Shown: positions 1 to 8,388 of the stretch, piece by piece
Layout: each line of letters starts with the position of its first letter
Position numbering within the stretch: position 1 is the first letter of the stretch
Translations under genes and position numbers: made by a program
Notes under the pieces: generated by a model
The model's database searches: none
Seen by the model: the letters and a program-made list of their open reading frames with translations, nothing else
Told to the model about the DNA's origin: nothing
Origin: an uncultured Aliiroseovarius sp.
GTDB lineage: Bacteria; Pseudomonadota; Alphaproteobacteria; Rhodobacterales; Rhodobacteraceae
NCBI RefSeq assembly: GCF_947492455.1
Contig: NZ_CANLNB010000005.1
Coordinates: forward strand, 62,001-126,000
Length of the DNA: 64,000 nucleotides
Reading direction: 5' to 3'

Positions 1-363
1 TTGCCGCGTGCCGGGTTGGTCACCCGTGTCCACGTAAGACACGTAAACCAATCCGTTTTCGGCAAAACCGGGATGTGGCACCACATCGCCTAAACCGCCT
101 TGCCCGCCATCTCTTACCGCGGGCACCCCCGCGACCTGAAAGCGCGCACCATCTTGTCCGACCAGCCATAACCGGCCCGGCCTGGTGGTTACCAGAAGCC
201 GCCCGTCGGGCAGGAACGACATGGCCCACGGGTGATTGAAGCTGGCGATACTCTGGGCCTGCAAGCGTCCACCCTGATCGCCGTCGATCTGAAAAGCGGT
301 CGCGGTAAGGGGCAGCAGAGATAGGCCAAGACAAGCGGCGCAGAGGGCAAGAAGACGTTTCAT
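1..363 (-). CDS. PQQ-dependent soluble sugar dehydrogenase, N-terminal part (cut by window edge)
   Basis: The frame starts at ATG 361-363 and stays open for 121 codons to the left edge, so the C-terminal part lies outside the window. The first 22 or so residues form a signal peptide (MKRLL, hydrophobic core, T-A-T-A before FQ), so the product should be periplasmic. The mature start carries the YliI/Asd-type beta-propeller signature: HPWAMSFLPDGRLLVTTRPG, then GQGGLGDVVPHPGF and NGLVYVSY. Family members are about 370 residues and oxidise aldose sugars with PQQ. The ribosome-binding site is weak (AGGTG six bases before ATG). Family assignment is firm; the substrate is unknown. Confidence 0.82.
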   Translation of the reverse strand, partial: MKRLLALCAACLGLSLLPLTATAFQIDGDQGGRLQAQSIASFNHPWAMSFLPDGRLLVTTRPGRLWLVGQDGARFQVAGVPAVRDGGQGGLGDVVPHPGFAENGLVYVSYVDTGDQPGTRQ

Positions 364-451
364 ATCACACCTAGGGTTTGCGAAAACTGATGGGTGAATG
401 ATGCGCCCTGATGCGCTGTTCGCCCAAGTCAAAAAGACGAGAGCGCACAAA

Positions 452-477
452 AAAAGCCCCCACGACGGGGGGCTTTT
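452..477 (-). terminator. Rho-independent terminator of the scoAB operon
   Basis: Ten-base inverted repeat AAAAGCCCCC (452-461) / GGGGGCTTTT (468-477) with a six-base loop. On the minus strand the stem is followed by a run of seven T, directly after the scoB stop at 495. It also lies upstream of the leftmost minus-strand gene and insulates it. Confidence 0.85.
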
Positions 478-494
478 CAAAGCTGTAAGAGCGC

Positions 495-1124
495 TTAGTC
501 GACGATGGTTGCCTCGGTCGCGGCGCGCAGTTCGTCTTCGGTCACGCCCTCGGCGGTCTCGACGATTTTCAGGCCGCCTTCGACCACATCCAGCACACCC
601 AGGTTGGTGATGATGCGGTCAACGACCGATTTCCCGGTCAGCGGCAGGGTGCATTCTTTCAGCACCTTCGAGTCGCCATGCTTGTTGGTGTGATCCATCA
701 CGACCACCACGCGGCCAACACCGGCCACAAGGTCCATCGCGCCGCCCATGCCTTTAACCAGCTTGCCGGGGATCATCCAGTTGGCGAGGTCGCCGTTTTC
801 CGCCACTTCCATCGCGCCAAGGATCGCCATGGCGATCTTGCCGCCACGGATCATTCCGAAGCTCATCGAGCTGTCGAAATACGCGGTCTGGGGCAGTTCG
901 GTGATGGTCTGCTTGCCTGCGTTGATCAGGTCGGCGTCGATTTCATCCTCGGTCGGGAAGGGGCCCATGCCCAGCATGCCGTTTTCCGACTGAAGCGTCA
1001 CGGTGACGCCCTCGGGGATGTAGTTGGACACCAGCGTCGGGATGCCGATGCCAAGGTTCACATACCAACCGTCTTGCAGTTCCTGTGCCGCGCGGGCGGC
1101 CATTTGATTGCGGTCCCAAGCCAT
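495..1124 (-). CDS. scoB: Succinyl-CoA:3-ketoacid CoA-transferase subunit B
   Basis: This is the B subunit of the two-chain SCOT enzyme, which moves CoA from succinyl-CoA to acetoacetate and so opens ketone bodies and acetoacetate for oxidation in the cytoplasm. At 209 residues it has the usual length. The SENG motif supplies the catalytic glutamate (Glu47 here) that forms the glutamyl-CoA thioester; the glycine-rich [10 protein letters not shown] stretch precedes it at residues 23-32. It lies 3 bases downstream of scoA and is clearly co-transcribed with it. Acetoacetate is also the product of the HMG-CoA lyase encoded at 43179, which links this operon to leucine breakdown. Confidence 0.93.
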   Translation of the reverse strand: MAWDRNQMAARAAQELQDGWYVNLGIGIPTLVSNYIPEGVTVTLQSENGMLGMGPFPTEDEIDADLINAGKQTITELPQTAYFDSSMSFGMIRGGKIAMAILGAMEVAENGDLANWMIPGKLVKGMGGAMDLVAGVGRVVVVMDHTNKHGDSKVLKECTLPLTGKSVVDRIITNLGVLDVVEGGLKIVETAEGVTEDELRAATEATIVD

Positions 1125-1127
1125 GTC

Positions 1128-1841
1128 TTATGCCTCCCGGATGGTGCGTTGTTCGATGCGCTTCTCGTGCTCGCCCTGAATGATGCGATGCACGTAGATG
1201 CCGGGCAGATGGATCGCGTCGGGATCCAGCGAACCGGTCGGCACAATCTCTTCCACCTCGACCACGCAGGTCTTGCCGCACATGGCAGCGGGCGGGTTGA
1301 AGTTGCGGGCGGTCTTGCGGAAGACAAGGTTGCCGGTCTCGTCGGCTTTCCAGGCTTTCACGATGGACAGGTCAGCAAAGATGCCTTCTTCCATGATGTA
1401 GGTCTCGGCTTCGCCGTTCGGGCCGGTGGGGAAGTCCTTGTGCTCTTTCCCTTCGGCAATCACGGTGCCCACACCGGTCTTGGTGTAGAAGCCGGGGATG
1501 CCGTGGCCGGCTGCGCGCATGCGTTCTGCCAGAGTGCCCTGCGGGTTAAACTCCAGCTCCAGCTCGCCCGACAGGTACTGGCGCATGAACTCGGCGTTTT
1601 CGCCCACATAGGACGAGATCATTTTGCGGACCTGCTTGGTCTGCAGCAGGATGCCAATGCCGAAATCATCAACGCCAGCGTTGTTCGAAGCAAAGGTCAG
1701 ATCCTTCACACCGCTTTCCTTGATGGCCTCCAGCAGAAGCTCGGGGATGCCGCACAGGCCAAAGCCGCCGGCGGCAATCAGCATGTCGTCCGACAGAAGC
1801 CCGTCCAGAGCTTCGGCGGCGCTGCCATATACCTTGTTCAT
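1128..1841 (-). CDS. scoA: Succinyl-CoA:3-ketoacid CoA-transferase subunit A
   Basis: The A subunit (237 residues) pairs with ScoB to form the active CoA-transferase. The CoA-transferase family I signature is visible near the N-terminus (GGFGLCGIPE, about residues 25-34), followed by the NNAG segment and the GFYTKTGVGT stretch typical of ScoA. It is the first gene of a two-gene minus-strand operon ended by the terminator at 452-477. The 166 bases upstream (1842-2007) should hold its promoter, but I see no convincing -35/-10 pair there. The distinction from AtoDA-type transferases rests on overall resemblance to SCOT and is good but not absolute. Confidence 0.92.
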   Translation of the reverse strand: MNKVYGSAAEALDGLLSDDMLIAAGGFGLCGIPELLLEAIKESGVKDLTFASNNAGVDDFGIGILLQTKQVRKMISSYVGENAEFMRQYLSGELELEFNPQGTLAERMRAAGHGIPGFYTKTGVGTVIAEGKEHKDFPTGPNGEAETYIMEEGIFADLSIVKAWKADETGNLVFRKTARNFNPPAAMCGKTCVVEVEEIVPTGSLDPDAIHLPGIYVHRIIQGEHEKRIEQRTIREA

Positions 1842-2007
1842 GAAAGTTCCCTCTCGTCTATTTCGCTGCTTTTCTGGCGAAGGGGAGGGGCGGAGTCAAC
1901 GAAACAGGCTGGGAAAAGCTTGGAACAAGTATTTCTACCCATGCCGGAAAAACAGAGCAATCAGAGTAGTGGTAAAGCTGATTAGACAGGGTCTTGGTGC
2001 CCTCGGA

Positions 2008-2499
2008 CTATTGATTTGCCATTGCCGCGATCAATATGCCACCGATGATCAGGATGCCAAGTGCGACCTGTACCGGAACTCCCAGCCACGCAGCCAGCCC
2101 GAATACGGCGAGGCCTCCGATAAGCAATAAGGGGAAAACACCTGTCCAAAAGCCGCCAATCATATCCGCCAGTACGGATGCAGGCACATCGCTTTTGGAT
2201 TTCAGCGCGCGATAGAGCACAAAGACCGGGATGGCGAGGGCAAAGAAGACGAACACCCAGTGCACCGAGCTGTCACTGCCGAGTGAGTTGAACGACCAAA
2301 GTGCAAGACCGGCAAAGGCCAAGAAGGGAACGATCGCCATCAATGCCGTTAGAAATAGGCCTTCAAACAGATCTGACCAAGTTGATGTTTCCCTACTGAA
2401 GAAACGCGCAGTTCGGTCAGTTTCGATGTCACGGGCGAGATCGCGCTGTTCCTGCCCGGCCTTGTCTCTGGCCTCGGTGATAAAGTCCCTGCGGTCCAT
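2008..2499 (-). CDS. Membrane protein of unknown function
   Basis: A 163-residue protein I do not recognise. The first 45 residues are charged and soluble (MDRRDFITEARDKAG...), followed by about four hydrophobic segments, roughly residues 48-70, 80-98, 113-135 and 138-160, so it is an inner-membrane protein with a short cytoplasmic or periplasmic head. No Shine-Dalgarno sequence is visible before ATG 2499; the six bases ahead are AT-rich (TATTATAACG), so a leaderless message or a downstream start are both possible. It stands alone between scoA and topA on the same strand, with separate gaps on each side. Coding quality is good (hydrophobic periodicity, G+C-rich third positions). Confidence 0.65.
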   Translation of the reverse strand: MDRRDFITEARDKAGQEQRDLARDIETDRTARFFSRETSTWSDLFEGLFLTALMAIVPFLAFAGLALWSFNSLGSDSSVHWVFVFFALAIPVFVLYRALKSKSDVPASVLADMIGGFWTGVFPLLLIGGLAVFGLAAWLGVPVQVALGILIIGGILIAAMANQ

Positions 2500-2642
2500 C
2501 GTTATAATATTGCCCGTATTGCCCGACTGAATCCGCTAACAATTACGAACCAATTGGGCGAAATTTAGACGTTGTGGTAAACGGCGCGACGAAGATTGCC
2601 CTTTCGAACGCGTGTTCTTGGTCAATTTTGGCAAAGCCTAAG

Positions 2643-5204
2643 TCAGCTTGCCTTCTTCTTGGCAGCAGCTTTCTTCTTAGGGGCGGCTTTCTTGCGGGCA
2701 GGCTTTTTCTTCGCGGCTTTTTCCGCGATCCAGCCCACGGCCATTTCCATGGTGACGTCCGCGGGGGCGACCTCTTTCGGGATGGTGGCGTTTACCTTGC
2801 CCCATTTCACGTAAGGCCCATAGCGCCCGTCCAGCACGTTCACTGGTCCGCCTTCTTCCGGGTGTTCGCCCAGTTCCTTCAGCGGCTTGGCGGCAGCGGC
2901 CCCACGACGGCCCGGGTTGGCCCGCTTGTCGGCCAGCAGTTCGACCGCGTGGTTCATGCCCACGTCGAACATTTCGGTCCATTGCTTGAGGCTCACGTAC
3001 ACGGGTTTTTCATCATCCGGGAACTTGTGCATCAGATAGGGACCAAACCGTCCAAGGTTCGCCGTGATCCGGCCACCTTCCGGGTGGTCGCCCACATGGC
3101 GCGGCAGCGACAAAAGCTGCAGCGCGCGTTCCAGATCGGTTTCCTCTTTCGGCCAGCCGCCATTGCGGGCTTGCGGCAGCGAGGTGCGCTTGGGCCGCTT
3201 GTTTTCGGGCGTGGCTTCGCCGCGCTGGACATAGGGGCCATAGCGGCCATCCTTCAGCCAGATCTCGTCATCGCCATCGGTGCCCAGAAGTTTTTCTTCA
3301 CCTTCAGCACCTTCACCCGCAATGGGGCGGGTATAGTTACACTCCGGGTAGTTCCCGCAACCGACAAACCCACCAGTGCGCGAGGTCTTCAGGTGCAACT
3401 GACCCGTACCGCATTTCGGGCAGATACGCGGATCGGTGCCGTCTTCGCGCGGCGGGTACAGCTGCGGGGCAAGCGCCGCGTCCAACTTGTCCAGGACCTC
3501 GGAAATCCGCAGCTCGGACGTTTCGGCAATCGCGGCCGAGAAATCCCGCCAAAAGCGCGCCAGCACTTCCTTGTAATCCATGTCGCCCGCCGAAATCTCG
3601 TCGAGTTCCTCTTCGAGGTTCGCGGTGAACTCGTACCCCACATATTGGCGGAAGAAGTTCATCAGGAAGATGGTCACGATCCGGCCTTTATCCTCGGGGA
3701 ACAGGCGGTTCTTGTCTTTGCGAACGTACTCGCGGTCTTGGATCGTTGTGATCACCGACGCATAGGTCGAGGGGCGACCGATGCCCAGCTCTTCCATGCG
3801 TTTGACCAGCGTTGCTTCGGTATAGCGGGGCGGCGGCTGGGTGAAGTGCTGCTCGGGCGAAATGGTCTTCTTGTCGGCCTTCTCGCCTTCCATGATCTGC
3901 GGCAGACGCTTGTCGTCATCGTCCACCACCTGATCGTCACGGCCTTCTTCATAGACCTTCAGGAAGCCTTCGAAAACAACGACTTGACCGGTGGCGCGCA
4001 GCACAACCTGGCCGTCGTCCGATCCTACATCCACGCTGGTGCGTTCAAACCGGGCGCTTTCCATCTGGCTCGCCAGTGTGCGCTTCCAAATCAGGTCATA
4101 GAGCTTGCGCTGATCGGGCTCGAGCTTCGCCAGATCGTTCGCCGACACGGTCATATCCGTCGGGCGAATACATTCGTGCGCTTCCTGTGCGTTCTTGGCT
4201 TTGTTCTTGTAAATCCGCGGGTTGGCGGGGATGAAATCCTTGCCGTAGCGATCGGAGATCGCATCACGGGCAGCCGCCACGGCCTCGGGTGCCATGTCGA
4301 TCCCGTCGGTCCGCATATAGGTGATGTACCCGGCCTCGTAGAGGCGCTGGGCGGTCGACATGGTCTGGCGTGCGCCAAAACCGAACTTGCGGCTGGCTTC
4401 CTGTTGCAGGGTCGAGGTCATGAAGGGCGGCGAGGGGTTGCGCGTTGCAGGTTTGGCTTCGACCGACTGCACCGACAGATCGCGCGAGGTGATGGCCTGC
4501 ACGGCCAACTCGGCGGCGGTTTCGTTTTCAAGGTCGTAACGGTCGAGCTTTTGGCCCCCCAGAACCGTCAGACGGGCCTCGAATTCCTGCCCACGCGGTG
4601 TTTGCAACAGCGCCTTCACCGACCAGTATTCACGGGCGTTGAACGCCTCGATCTCTTCTTCGCGCTCAACGATCAGGCGCAGGCAGACCGACTGCACACG
4701 GCCCGCCGACCGCGCGCCGGGCAGTTTGCGCCACAGGACGGGCGACAGGTTGAACCCCACCAGATAGTCCAGCGCACGGCGGGCCAGATAAGCCTCGACC
4801 AGATCGCTGTCCACGTCGCGCGGGTTTTGCATCGCTTCGGTCACGGCGGATTTGGTGATCGCGTTGAAGACCACGCGGCTAACCGGCGTGTCTTTCTTCA
4901 AAGCACGGCGCTTTCGCAAAGCTTCTTCCAAGTGCCACGAAATCGCTTCCCCTTCGCGATCGGGGTCGGTTGCGAGGATCAGGTTGTTGTCGTCTTTCAG
5001 GGCCTCGGCAATGGCGCGCACGTGCTTGGCGCTGTCGCGGCCGACCTCCCATTTCATAGCAAATTCGTTGTCGGTGTCGACCGAGCCATCTTTGGGCGGC
5101 AGGTCACGGACGTGGCCGTAGGACGCCAGCACCGTGTAGTCCGAGCCAAGGTATTTGTTGATGGTCTTGGCTTTGGCCGGGCTTTCAACGACGACAACGG
5201 GCAT
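2643..5204 (-). CDS. topA: DNA topoisomerase I (type IA)
   Basis: TopA relaxes negative supercoils by passing a strand through a transient single-strand break. The 853-residue product has the TOPRIM domain at the start (VVVESPAKAKTI; metal-binding DPDREGE at residues 80-86), the active-site tyrosine in YITYMRTDG (Tyr296), a four-cysteine zinc ribbon beginning at Cys595-Cys598, and then three topo-C repeats of the type GRYGPYV spread over the last 230 residues. It ends in a lysine/alanine-rich tail, typical of alphaproteobacterial enzymes and used for DNA binding. The start is fixed by the TOPRIM strand, which begins two residues after Met1. It diverges from uvrD. In many relatives dprA lies upstream; it does not here. 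Confidence 0.96.
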   Translation of the reverse strand: MPVVVVESPAKAKTINKYLGSDYTVLASYGHVRDLPPKDGSVDTDNEFAMKWEVGRDSAKHVRAIAEALKDDNNLILATDPDREGEAISWHLEEALRKRRALKKDTPVSRVVFNAITKSAVTEAMQNPRDVDSDLVEAYLARRALDYLVGFNLSPVLWRKLPGARSAGRVQSVCLRLIVEREEEIEAFNAREYWSVKALLQTPRGQEFEARLTVLGGQKLDRYDLENETAAELAVQAITSRDLSVQSVEAKPATRNPSPPFMTSTLQQEASRKFGFGARQTMSTAQRLYEAGYITYMRTDGIDMAPEAVAAARDAISDRYGKDFIPANPRIYKNKAKNAQEAHECIRPTDMTVSANDLAKLEPDQRKLYDLIWKRTLASQMESARFERTSVDVGSDDGQVVLRATGQVVVFEGFLKVYEEGRDDQVVDDDDKRLPQIMEGEKADKKTISPEQHFTQPPPRYTEATLVKRMEELGIGRPSTYASVITTIQDREYVRKDKNRLFPEDKGRIVTIFLMNFFRQYVGYEFTANLEEELDEISAGDMDYKEVLARFWRDFSAAIAETSELRISEVLDKLDAALAPQLYPPREDGTDPRICPKCGTGQLHLKTSRTGGFVGCGNYPECNYTRPIAGEGAEGEEKLLGTDGDDEIWLKDGRYGPYVQRGEATPENKRPKRTSLPQARNGGWPKEETDLERALQLLSLPRHVGDHPEGGRITANLGRFGPYLMHKFPDDEKPVYVSLKQWTEMFDVGMNHAVELLADKRANPGRRGAAAAKPLKELGEHPEEGGPVNVLDGRYGPYVKWGKVNATIPKEVAPADVTMEMAVGWIAEKAAKKKPARKKAAPKKKAAAKKKAS

Positions 5205-5260
5205 GAACTTCCTCTCGACTCAGTCAGGCTGCGCAATACCAGCCCTGTTCTTGAGGGCGT

Positions 5261-5311
5261 TAGATGGGTTGGGAAAGGGCGACTTGTCAATGGGCACTCT
5301 TCTTATATAGG
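5261..5311. promoter_or_regulatory. Candidate back-to-back promoters for topA and uvrD
   Basis: TTGTCAA at 5284-5290 reads as a -35 box on both strands. Plus: TTGTCA (5284-5289), 16 bases, TATAGG (5306-5311), pointing to uvrD. Minus: TTGACA (5290-5285), 17 bases, CCATCT (5267-5262), pointing to topA. The -10 boxes are only fair matches, so this is a prediction. A GC hairpin (GCCCCC 5327-5332 / GGGGGC 5336-5341) would sit in the uvrD leader. Confidence 0.35.
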
Positions 5312-5429
5312 GGCACATTTCGCCGCGCCCCCTACGGGGGCGGAAAGTTGCACGGGATTTTAGGGGGCGGTTGGAACAGATGTGGAACATGCTCTTCCCC
5401 TGTGGTGATAGCGTTGCTAAGAAGAGCAC

Positions 5430-7826
5430 ATGAGCAGCATTGAGAATGACGACCTGATTGATGATTCCGATGACGGGATGAACACGCCGAACGTGCCGCT
5501 GTCGCAGCGCGCGATGGGGGCGGCGCTGGGGGCTCGGTCTGCCCCCTATCTGGAGGGTCTGAACCCCGCCCAGCGGGATGCGGTCGAGGCGTTGCATGGT
5601 CCGGTTCTGATGCTGGCAGGCGCGGGGACGGGCAAGACCAAAGCCTTGACCACACGTATCGCGCATCTGCTGACCACCGGGTCGGCGCGGACCAATGAAA
5701 TCCTTGCCGTGACCTTTACCAACAAGGCCGCGCGCGAGATGAAGGAAAGGGTCGCCGGGCTGCTGGGGCAGACGGTCGAAGGCATGCCGTGGATGGGCAC
5801 TTTCCACTCGATTTGCGTGAAGCTCTTGCGCCGTCACGCCGAGCTGGTCGGGCTGAAAACCAACTTCACCATTTTGGACACGGACGACCAAATTCGGCTG
5901 CTGAAACAGTTGATTGTGGCCAACAATATCGACGAAAAACGCTGGCCCGCGCGGCTGTTGTCCGGCGTGATCGACAATTGGAAAAACCGCGCATGGACGC
6001 CGGAAACGCTGCCCGCGTCCGAGGCGCAGGCCTTCAATGACCGAGGGCCGGAACTCTACGCCCAATACCAAGAACGCCTGAAAACACTCAATGCCTGTGA
6101 TTTCGGCGACCTGCTACTCCACATGGTCACAATCTTCCAGCAGCACGACGACATTCTGGCCAAGTATCAAAGCTGGTTTCGCTACATCCTCGTCGACGAA
6201 TACCAGGATACCAACGTCGCCCAATACCTGTGGCTGCGGCTCTTGGCAGCGGGACATAAAAACATCTGCTGCGTAGGTGATGACGACCAGTCGATCTATG
6301 GCTGGCGTGGGGCCGAGGTGGGCAATATCCTGCGGTTTGAAAAGGATTTTCCGGGCGCCAAGGTGGTCCGGTTGGAACAGAACTATCGCTCGACCGCGCA
6401 TATCCTTGCCGCGGCGTCCGGCGTGATTGCGGGCAACGAAGGGCGTCTGGGAAAAGAGCTGTGGACCGAGGCGGAAGGCGGCGAGAAAGTCCGCCTGATT
6501 GGCCATTGGGACGGCGACGAAGAAGCCCGCTGGGTCGGGGAAGAAATCGAGGCGATGCAGTCAGGCACAAGGGGCAGGGCGGGGATGTCTTTGGACGATA
6601 TGGCCATCCTTGTGCGTGCCTCGCACCAGATGCGCGCCTTCGAGGATCGCTTCCTGACCATTGGCTTGCCCTATCGCGTGATCGGCGGCCCGCGCTTCTA
6701 TGAACGGCTCGAAATCCGCGACGCGATGGCCTATTTCCGCTTGGCCGTGTCGCAAGACGACGATCTGGCGTTTGAGCGCATCGTCAATACGCCCCGGCGG
6801 GGGCTTGGCGACAAGGCGGTGCAGACGATCCAGATGCTTGCCCGCACCAATGGCGTTTCGCTGGTCGAAGGCGCGCGGATCGCGGTGGACAGCGGGGCGA
6901 TCAAGGGCAAGGGCGGCAAGGGGCTTGCTGAACTTGTCGGCAACCTCGACCGTTGGTTCAACCAACTGCGCGCCGAGGAAGACACCCATATCGAACTGGC
7001 CGAGATGATCCTTGAGGAATCCGGCTACACCACGATGTGGCTGAACGACAAGACGCCCGAGGCACCCGGTCGGCTTGAGAACCTCAAGGAACTGGTAAAG
7101 GCGCTGGAAAGCTTTGAAAACCTTCAAGGATTCCTAGAGCATGTCAGCCTGATCATGGACAATGATACGGAAGACGCGGAAGAAAAGGTCACCATCATGA
7201 CCCTGCACGCGGCCAAGGGGTTGGAGTATCCCGCCGTGTTCCTGCCGGGTTGGGAAGATGGGCTGTTTCCGTCCCAGCGCTCGATGGATGAAAGCGGGCT
7301 CAAGGGGCTCGAGGAAGAACGACGGCTGGCCTATGTAGGCATCACGCGGGCCGAGGAGGTCTGCACGATTTCCTTCGCCGCCAACCGCCGCGTCTATGGT
7401 CAATGGCAGTCGCAATTGCCTTCGCGTTTCGTCGATGAACTGCCCGAGGCGCATGTCGAGGTGCTGACCGCGCCGGGTCTTTATGGGGGCGGCTATGGCG
7501 GCATGTCAGGCGATTACGGCGGGTCGCGTCTGGAAGAGAAAGCCAGCCGTGCCGACGCCTATAACTCGCCCGGCTGGAAGCGCATGCAGGCGCAAACTGC
7601 GCGTGCTCAATCCAATGGTGGCAAGGCGCGCGGCATTGTGATCGACGCAACCGCCGTGTCGTCGTTCACCCAAGGCGACCGCGTGTTCCACACCAAGTTT
7701 GGCTATGGCACCGTGATGGGCATCGAGGGCGATAAGCTGGATATCGAGTTCGATAAGGCCGGGGCCAAGAAAGTCGTCTCCAAGTTCATCGTGCCAGCCG
7801 CGCAGGCGGGCGACGTACCCTTCTAA
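5430..7826 (+). CDS. uvrD: ATP-dependent DNA helicase UvrD/PcrA
   Basis: A superfamily 1A 3'-5' helicase of 798 residues, acting in nucleotide excision and mismatch repair and in clearing protein from DNA. Visible motifs in order: Q-motif region LNPAQRDAV (44-52), Walker A AGAGTGKT (63-70), TFHSICVKLLR, Walker B VDEYQDTN (about 255-262), GDDDQSIYGWRGA, LEQNYRST, TLHAAKGLEYPAVF and motif VI AYVGITRAEE. The C-terminal 70 residues form the small Tudor-like tail of PcrA/UvrD (GDRVFHTKFGYGTV). A 40-residue acidic N-terminal extension precedes the helicase core. It is monocistronic on the plus strand and runs towards the antisense hairpin array at 7851-8166, whose nearest hairpin can serve as its terminator. 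Confidence 0.94.
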   Translation: MSSIENDDLIDDSDDGMNTPNVPLSQRAMGAALGARSAPYLEGLNPAQRDAVEALHGPVLMLAGAGTGKTKALTTRIAHLLTTGSARTNEILAVTFTNKAAREMKERVAGLLGQTVEGMPWMGTFHSICVKLLRRHAELVGLKTNFTILDTDDQIRLLKQLIVANNIDEKRWPARLLSGVIDNWKNRAWTPETLPASEAQAFNDRGPELYAQYQERLKTLNACDFGDLLLHMVTIFQQHDDILAKYQSWFRYILVDEYQDTNVAQYLWLRLLAAGHKNICCVGDDDQSIYGWRGAEVGNILRFEKDFPGAKVVRLEQNYRSTAHILAAASGVIAGNEGRLGKELWTEAEGGEKVRLIGHWDGDEEARWVGEEIEAMQSGTRGRAGMSLDDMAILVRASHQMRAFEDRFLTIGLPYRVIGGPRFYERLEIRDAMAYFRLAVSQDDDLAFERIVNTPRRGLGDKAVQTIQMLARTNGVSLVEGARIAVDSGAIKGKGGKGLAELVGNLDRWFNQLRAEEDTHIELAEMILEESGYTTMWLNDKTPEAPGRLENLKELVKALESFENLQGFLEHVSLIMDNDTEDAEEKVTIMTLHAAKGLEYPAVFLPGWEDGLFPSQRSMDESGLKGLEEERRLAYVGITRAEEVCTISFAANRRVYGQWQSQLPSRFVDELPEAHVEVLTAPGLYGGGYGGMSGDYGGSRLEEKASRADAYNSPGWKRMQAQTARAQSNGGKARGIVIDATAVSSFTQGDRVFHTKFGYGTVMGIEGDKLDIEFDKAGAKKVVSKFIVPAAQAGDVPF

Positions 7827-7846
7827 ACGCATCAGGCAATCTGAAA

Positions 7847-7888
7847 AGAAAAACGGCGCCGCTCGGGAGGAGGAGAGCGACGCCGTTT
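7847..7888. terminator. Terminal hairpin of the CcsR array, likely terminator for ccaF1-CcsR and uvrD
   Basis: The hairpin nearest uvrD pairs AAACGGCG (7851-7858) with CGCCGTTT (7881-7888) and GCTC with GAGC around the loop motif. On the minus strand it is followed by TTTTTCTTTT, a good intrinsic terminator for the ccaF1-CcsR transcript. On the plus strand, 25 bases after the uvrD stop, it is followed by the weaker TTTCCTATTT. Confidence 0.7.
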
Positions 7889-8168
7889 CCTATTTGGTCG
7901 GACCTCTGGGAGGAGGAGCGAGGTCCGGCGCTGTGACCTGGGTCGGGAGGAGGTGACCCACGTCAAATCGGGTTGTTCCTGGGAGGAGGGTGGAACGCCC
8001 CGAAATTTGGGGGTGCGGTGATGTCAGGGAGGAGGAAGACATCACCGCGGCCCAAGGACTGTCAGGGAGGAGGGCGACAGTCCGAAGATTTTGGGCGGCG
8101 AGATCAGGGAGGAGGAGAGACCTCGCCGCCATTCAGTTCACCGCCGGGAGGAGGAGGGCGGGGAACAG
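7849..8168 (-). ncRNA. CcsR / cuckoo-type sRNA array: eight hairpins with CCUCCUCCC loops
   Basis: On the minus strand, directly behind the DUF1127 gene, eight hairpins each display CCUCCUCCC in the loop. On the plus strand the loop motif GGGAGGAGG starts at 7865, 7908, 7945, 7981, 8027, 8065, 8107 and 8146. The flanking arms differ in every copy but always pair: 8141-8145/8157-8161 with 8136-8139/8163-8166; 8094-8102/8122-8130; 8056-8063/8076-8083; 8015-8025/8038-8048 (11 perfect pairs); 7968-7979/7992-8003; 7934-7944/7955-7965; 7899-7906/7920-7927; 7851-7864/7875-7888. This matches the CcsR1-4 RNAs of Rhodobacter sphaeroides (the cuckoo RNA family), stress-induced sRNAs cut from the 3' end of the ccaF1 transcript; that species has four copies, this locus eight. 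The loop contains the anti-Shine-Dalgarno core CCUCC. Confidence 0.85.
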
Positions 8169-8172
8169 AAAC

Positions 8173-8388
8173 TCAGTTGCCGTAGACGGCCATGCGGGCA
8201 ATCAGGCGGATCGAACCGCGACCGATACCCAAATCGTTCAGCTCACGATCGCTCAGGTTGCTCAGCTCCTTGACGGTCTGGCGATAGGCCTTGCGCGTGG
8301 CGTAGTCGTCTTTCCAACCAGCAATCAAGGAGACGAACCGGTCAGCCAGGCTTGCATGGGCCAGAATGATTTCAGATGCGTGTGCCAT
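8173..8388 (-). CDS. ccaF1: DUF1127 RNA-binding protein, CcaF1-like
   Basis: A 71-residue protein whose C-terminal half is a DUF1127 domain (LSDRELNDLGIGRGSIRLIA, residues 45-64). Length, domain and position directly upstream of CCUCCUCCC hairpins match CcaF1 (RSP_6037) of Rhodobacter sphaeroides, described as an RNA-binding protein that helps mature the CcsR sRNAs and affects RNA turnover. The array starts within ten bases of its stop codon, so protein and sRNAs share one transcript. A heat-shock-type promoter lies about 100 bases upstream. I am confident in the domain and locus identity; that the biochemical role is the same here is inferred from synteny. Confidence 0.88.
   Translation of the reverse strand: MAHASEIILAHASLADRFVSLIAGWKDDYATRKAYRQTVKELSNLSDRELNDLGIGRGSIRLIARMAVYGN

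Noticed and set aside
678-1985. 435-codon open frame on the plus strand
   Set aside because: Antisense to scoB and scoA with no recognisable motif; same origin as other long mirror frames.
2574-5363. 929-codon open frame on the plus strand
   Set aside because: It is the antisense of topA, a by-product of high G+C codon use; the minus-strand frame has all topoisomerase motifs.
7865-8154. Regular GGGAGGAGG repeats as a CRISPR array or a series of ribosome-binding sites
   Set aside because: The repeat is only nine bases with 36-46 base spacing and each copy sits in the loop of its own hairpin, unlike CRISPR repeats; no start codons follow, and the neighbouring ccaF1 gene identifies the array as CcsR type on the other strand.
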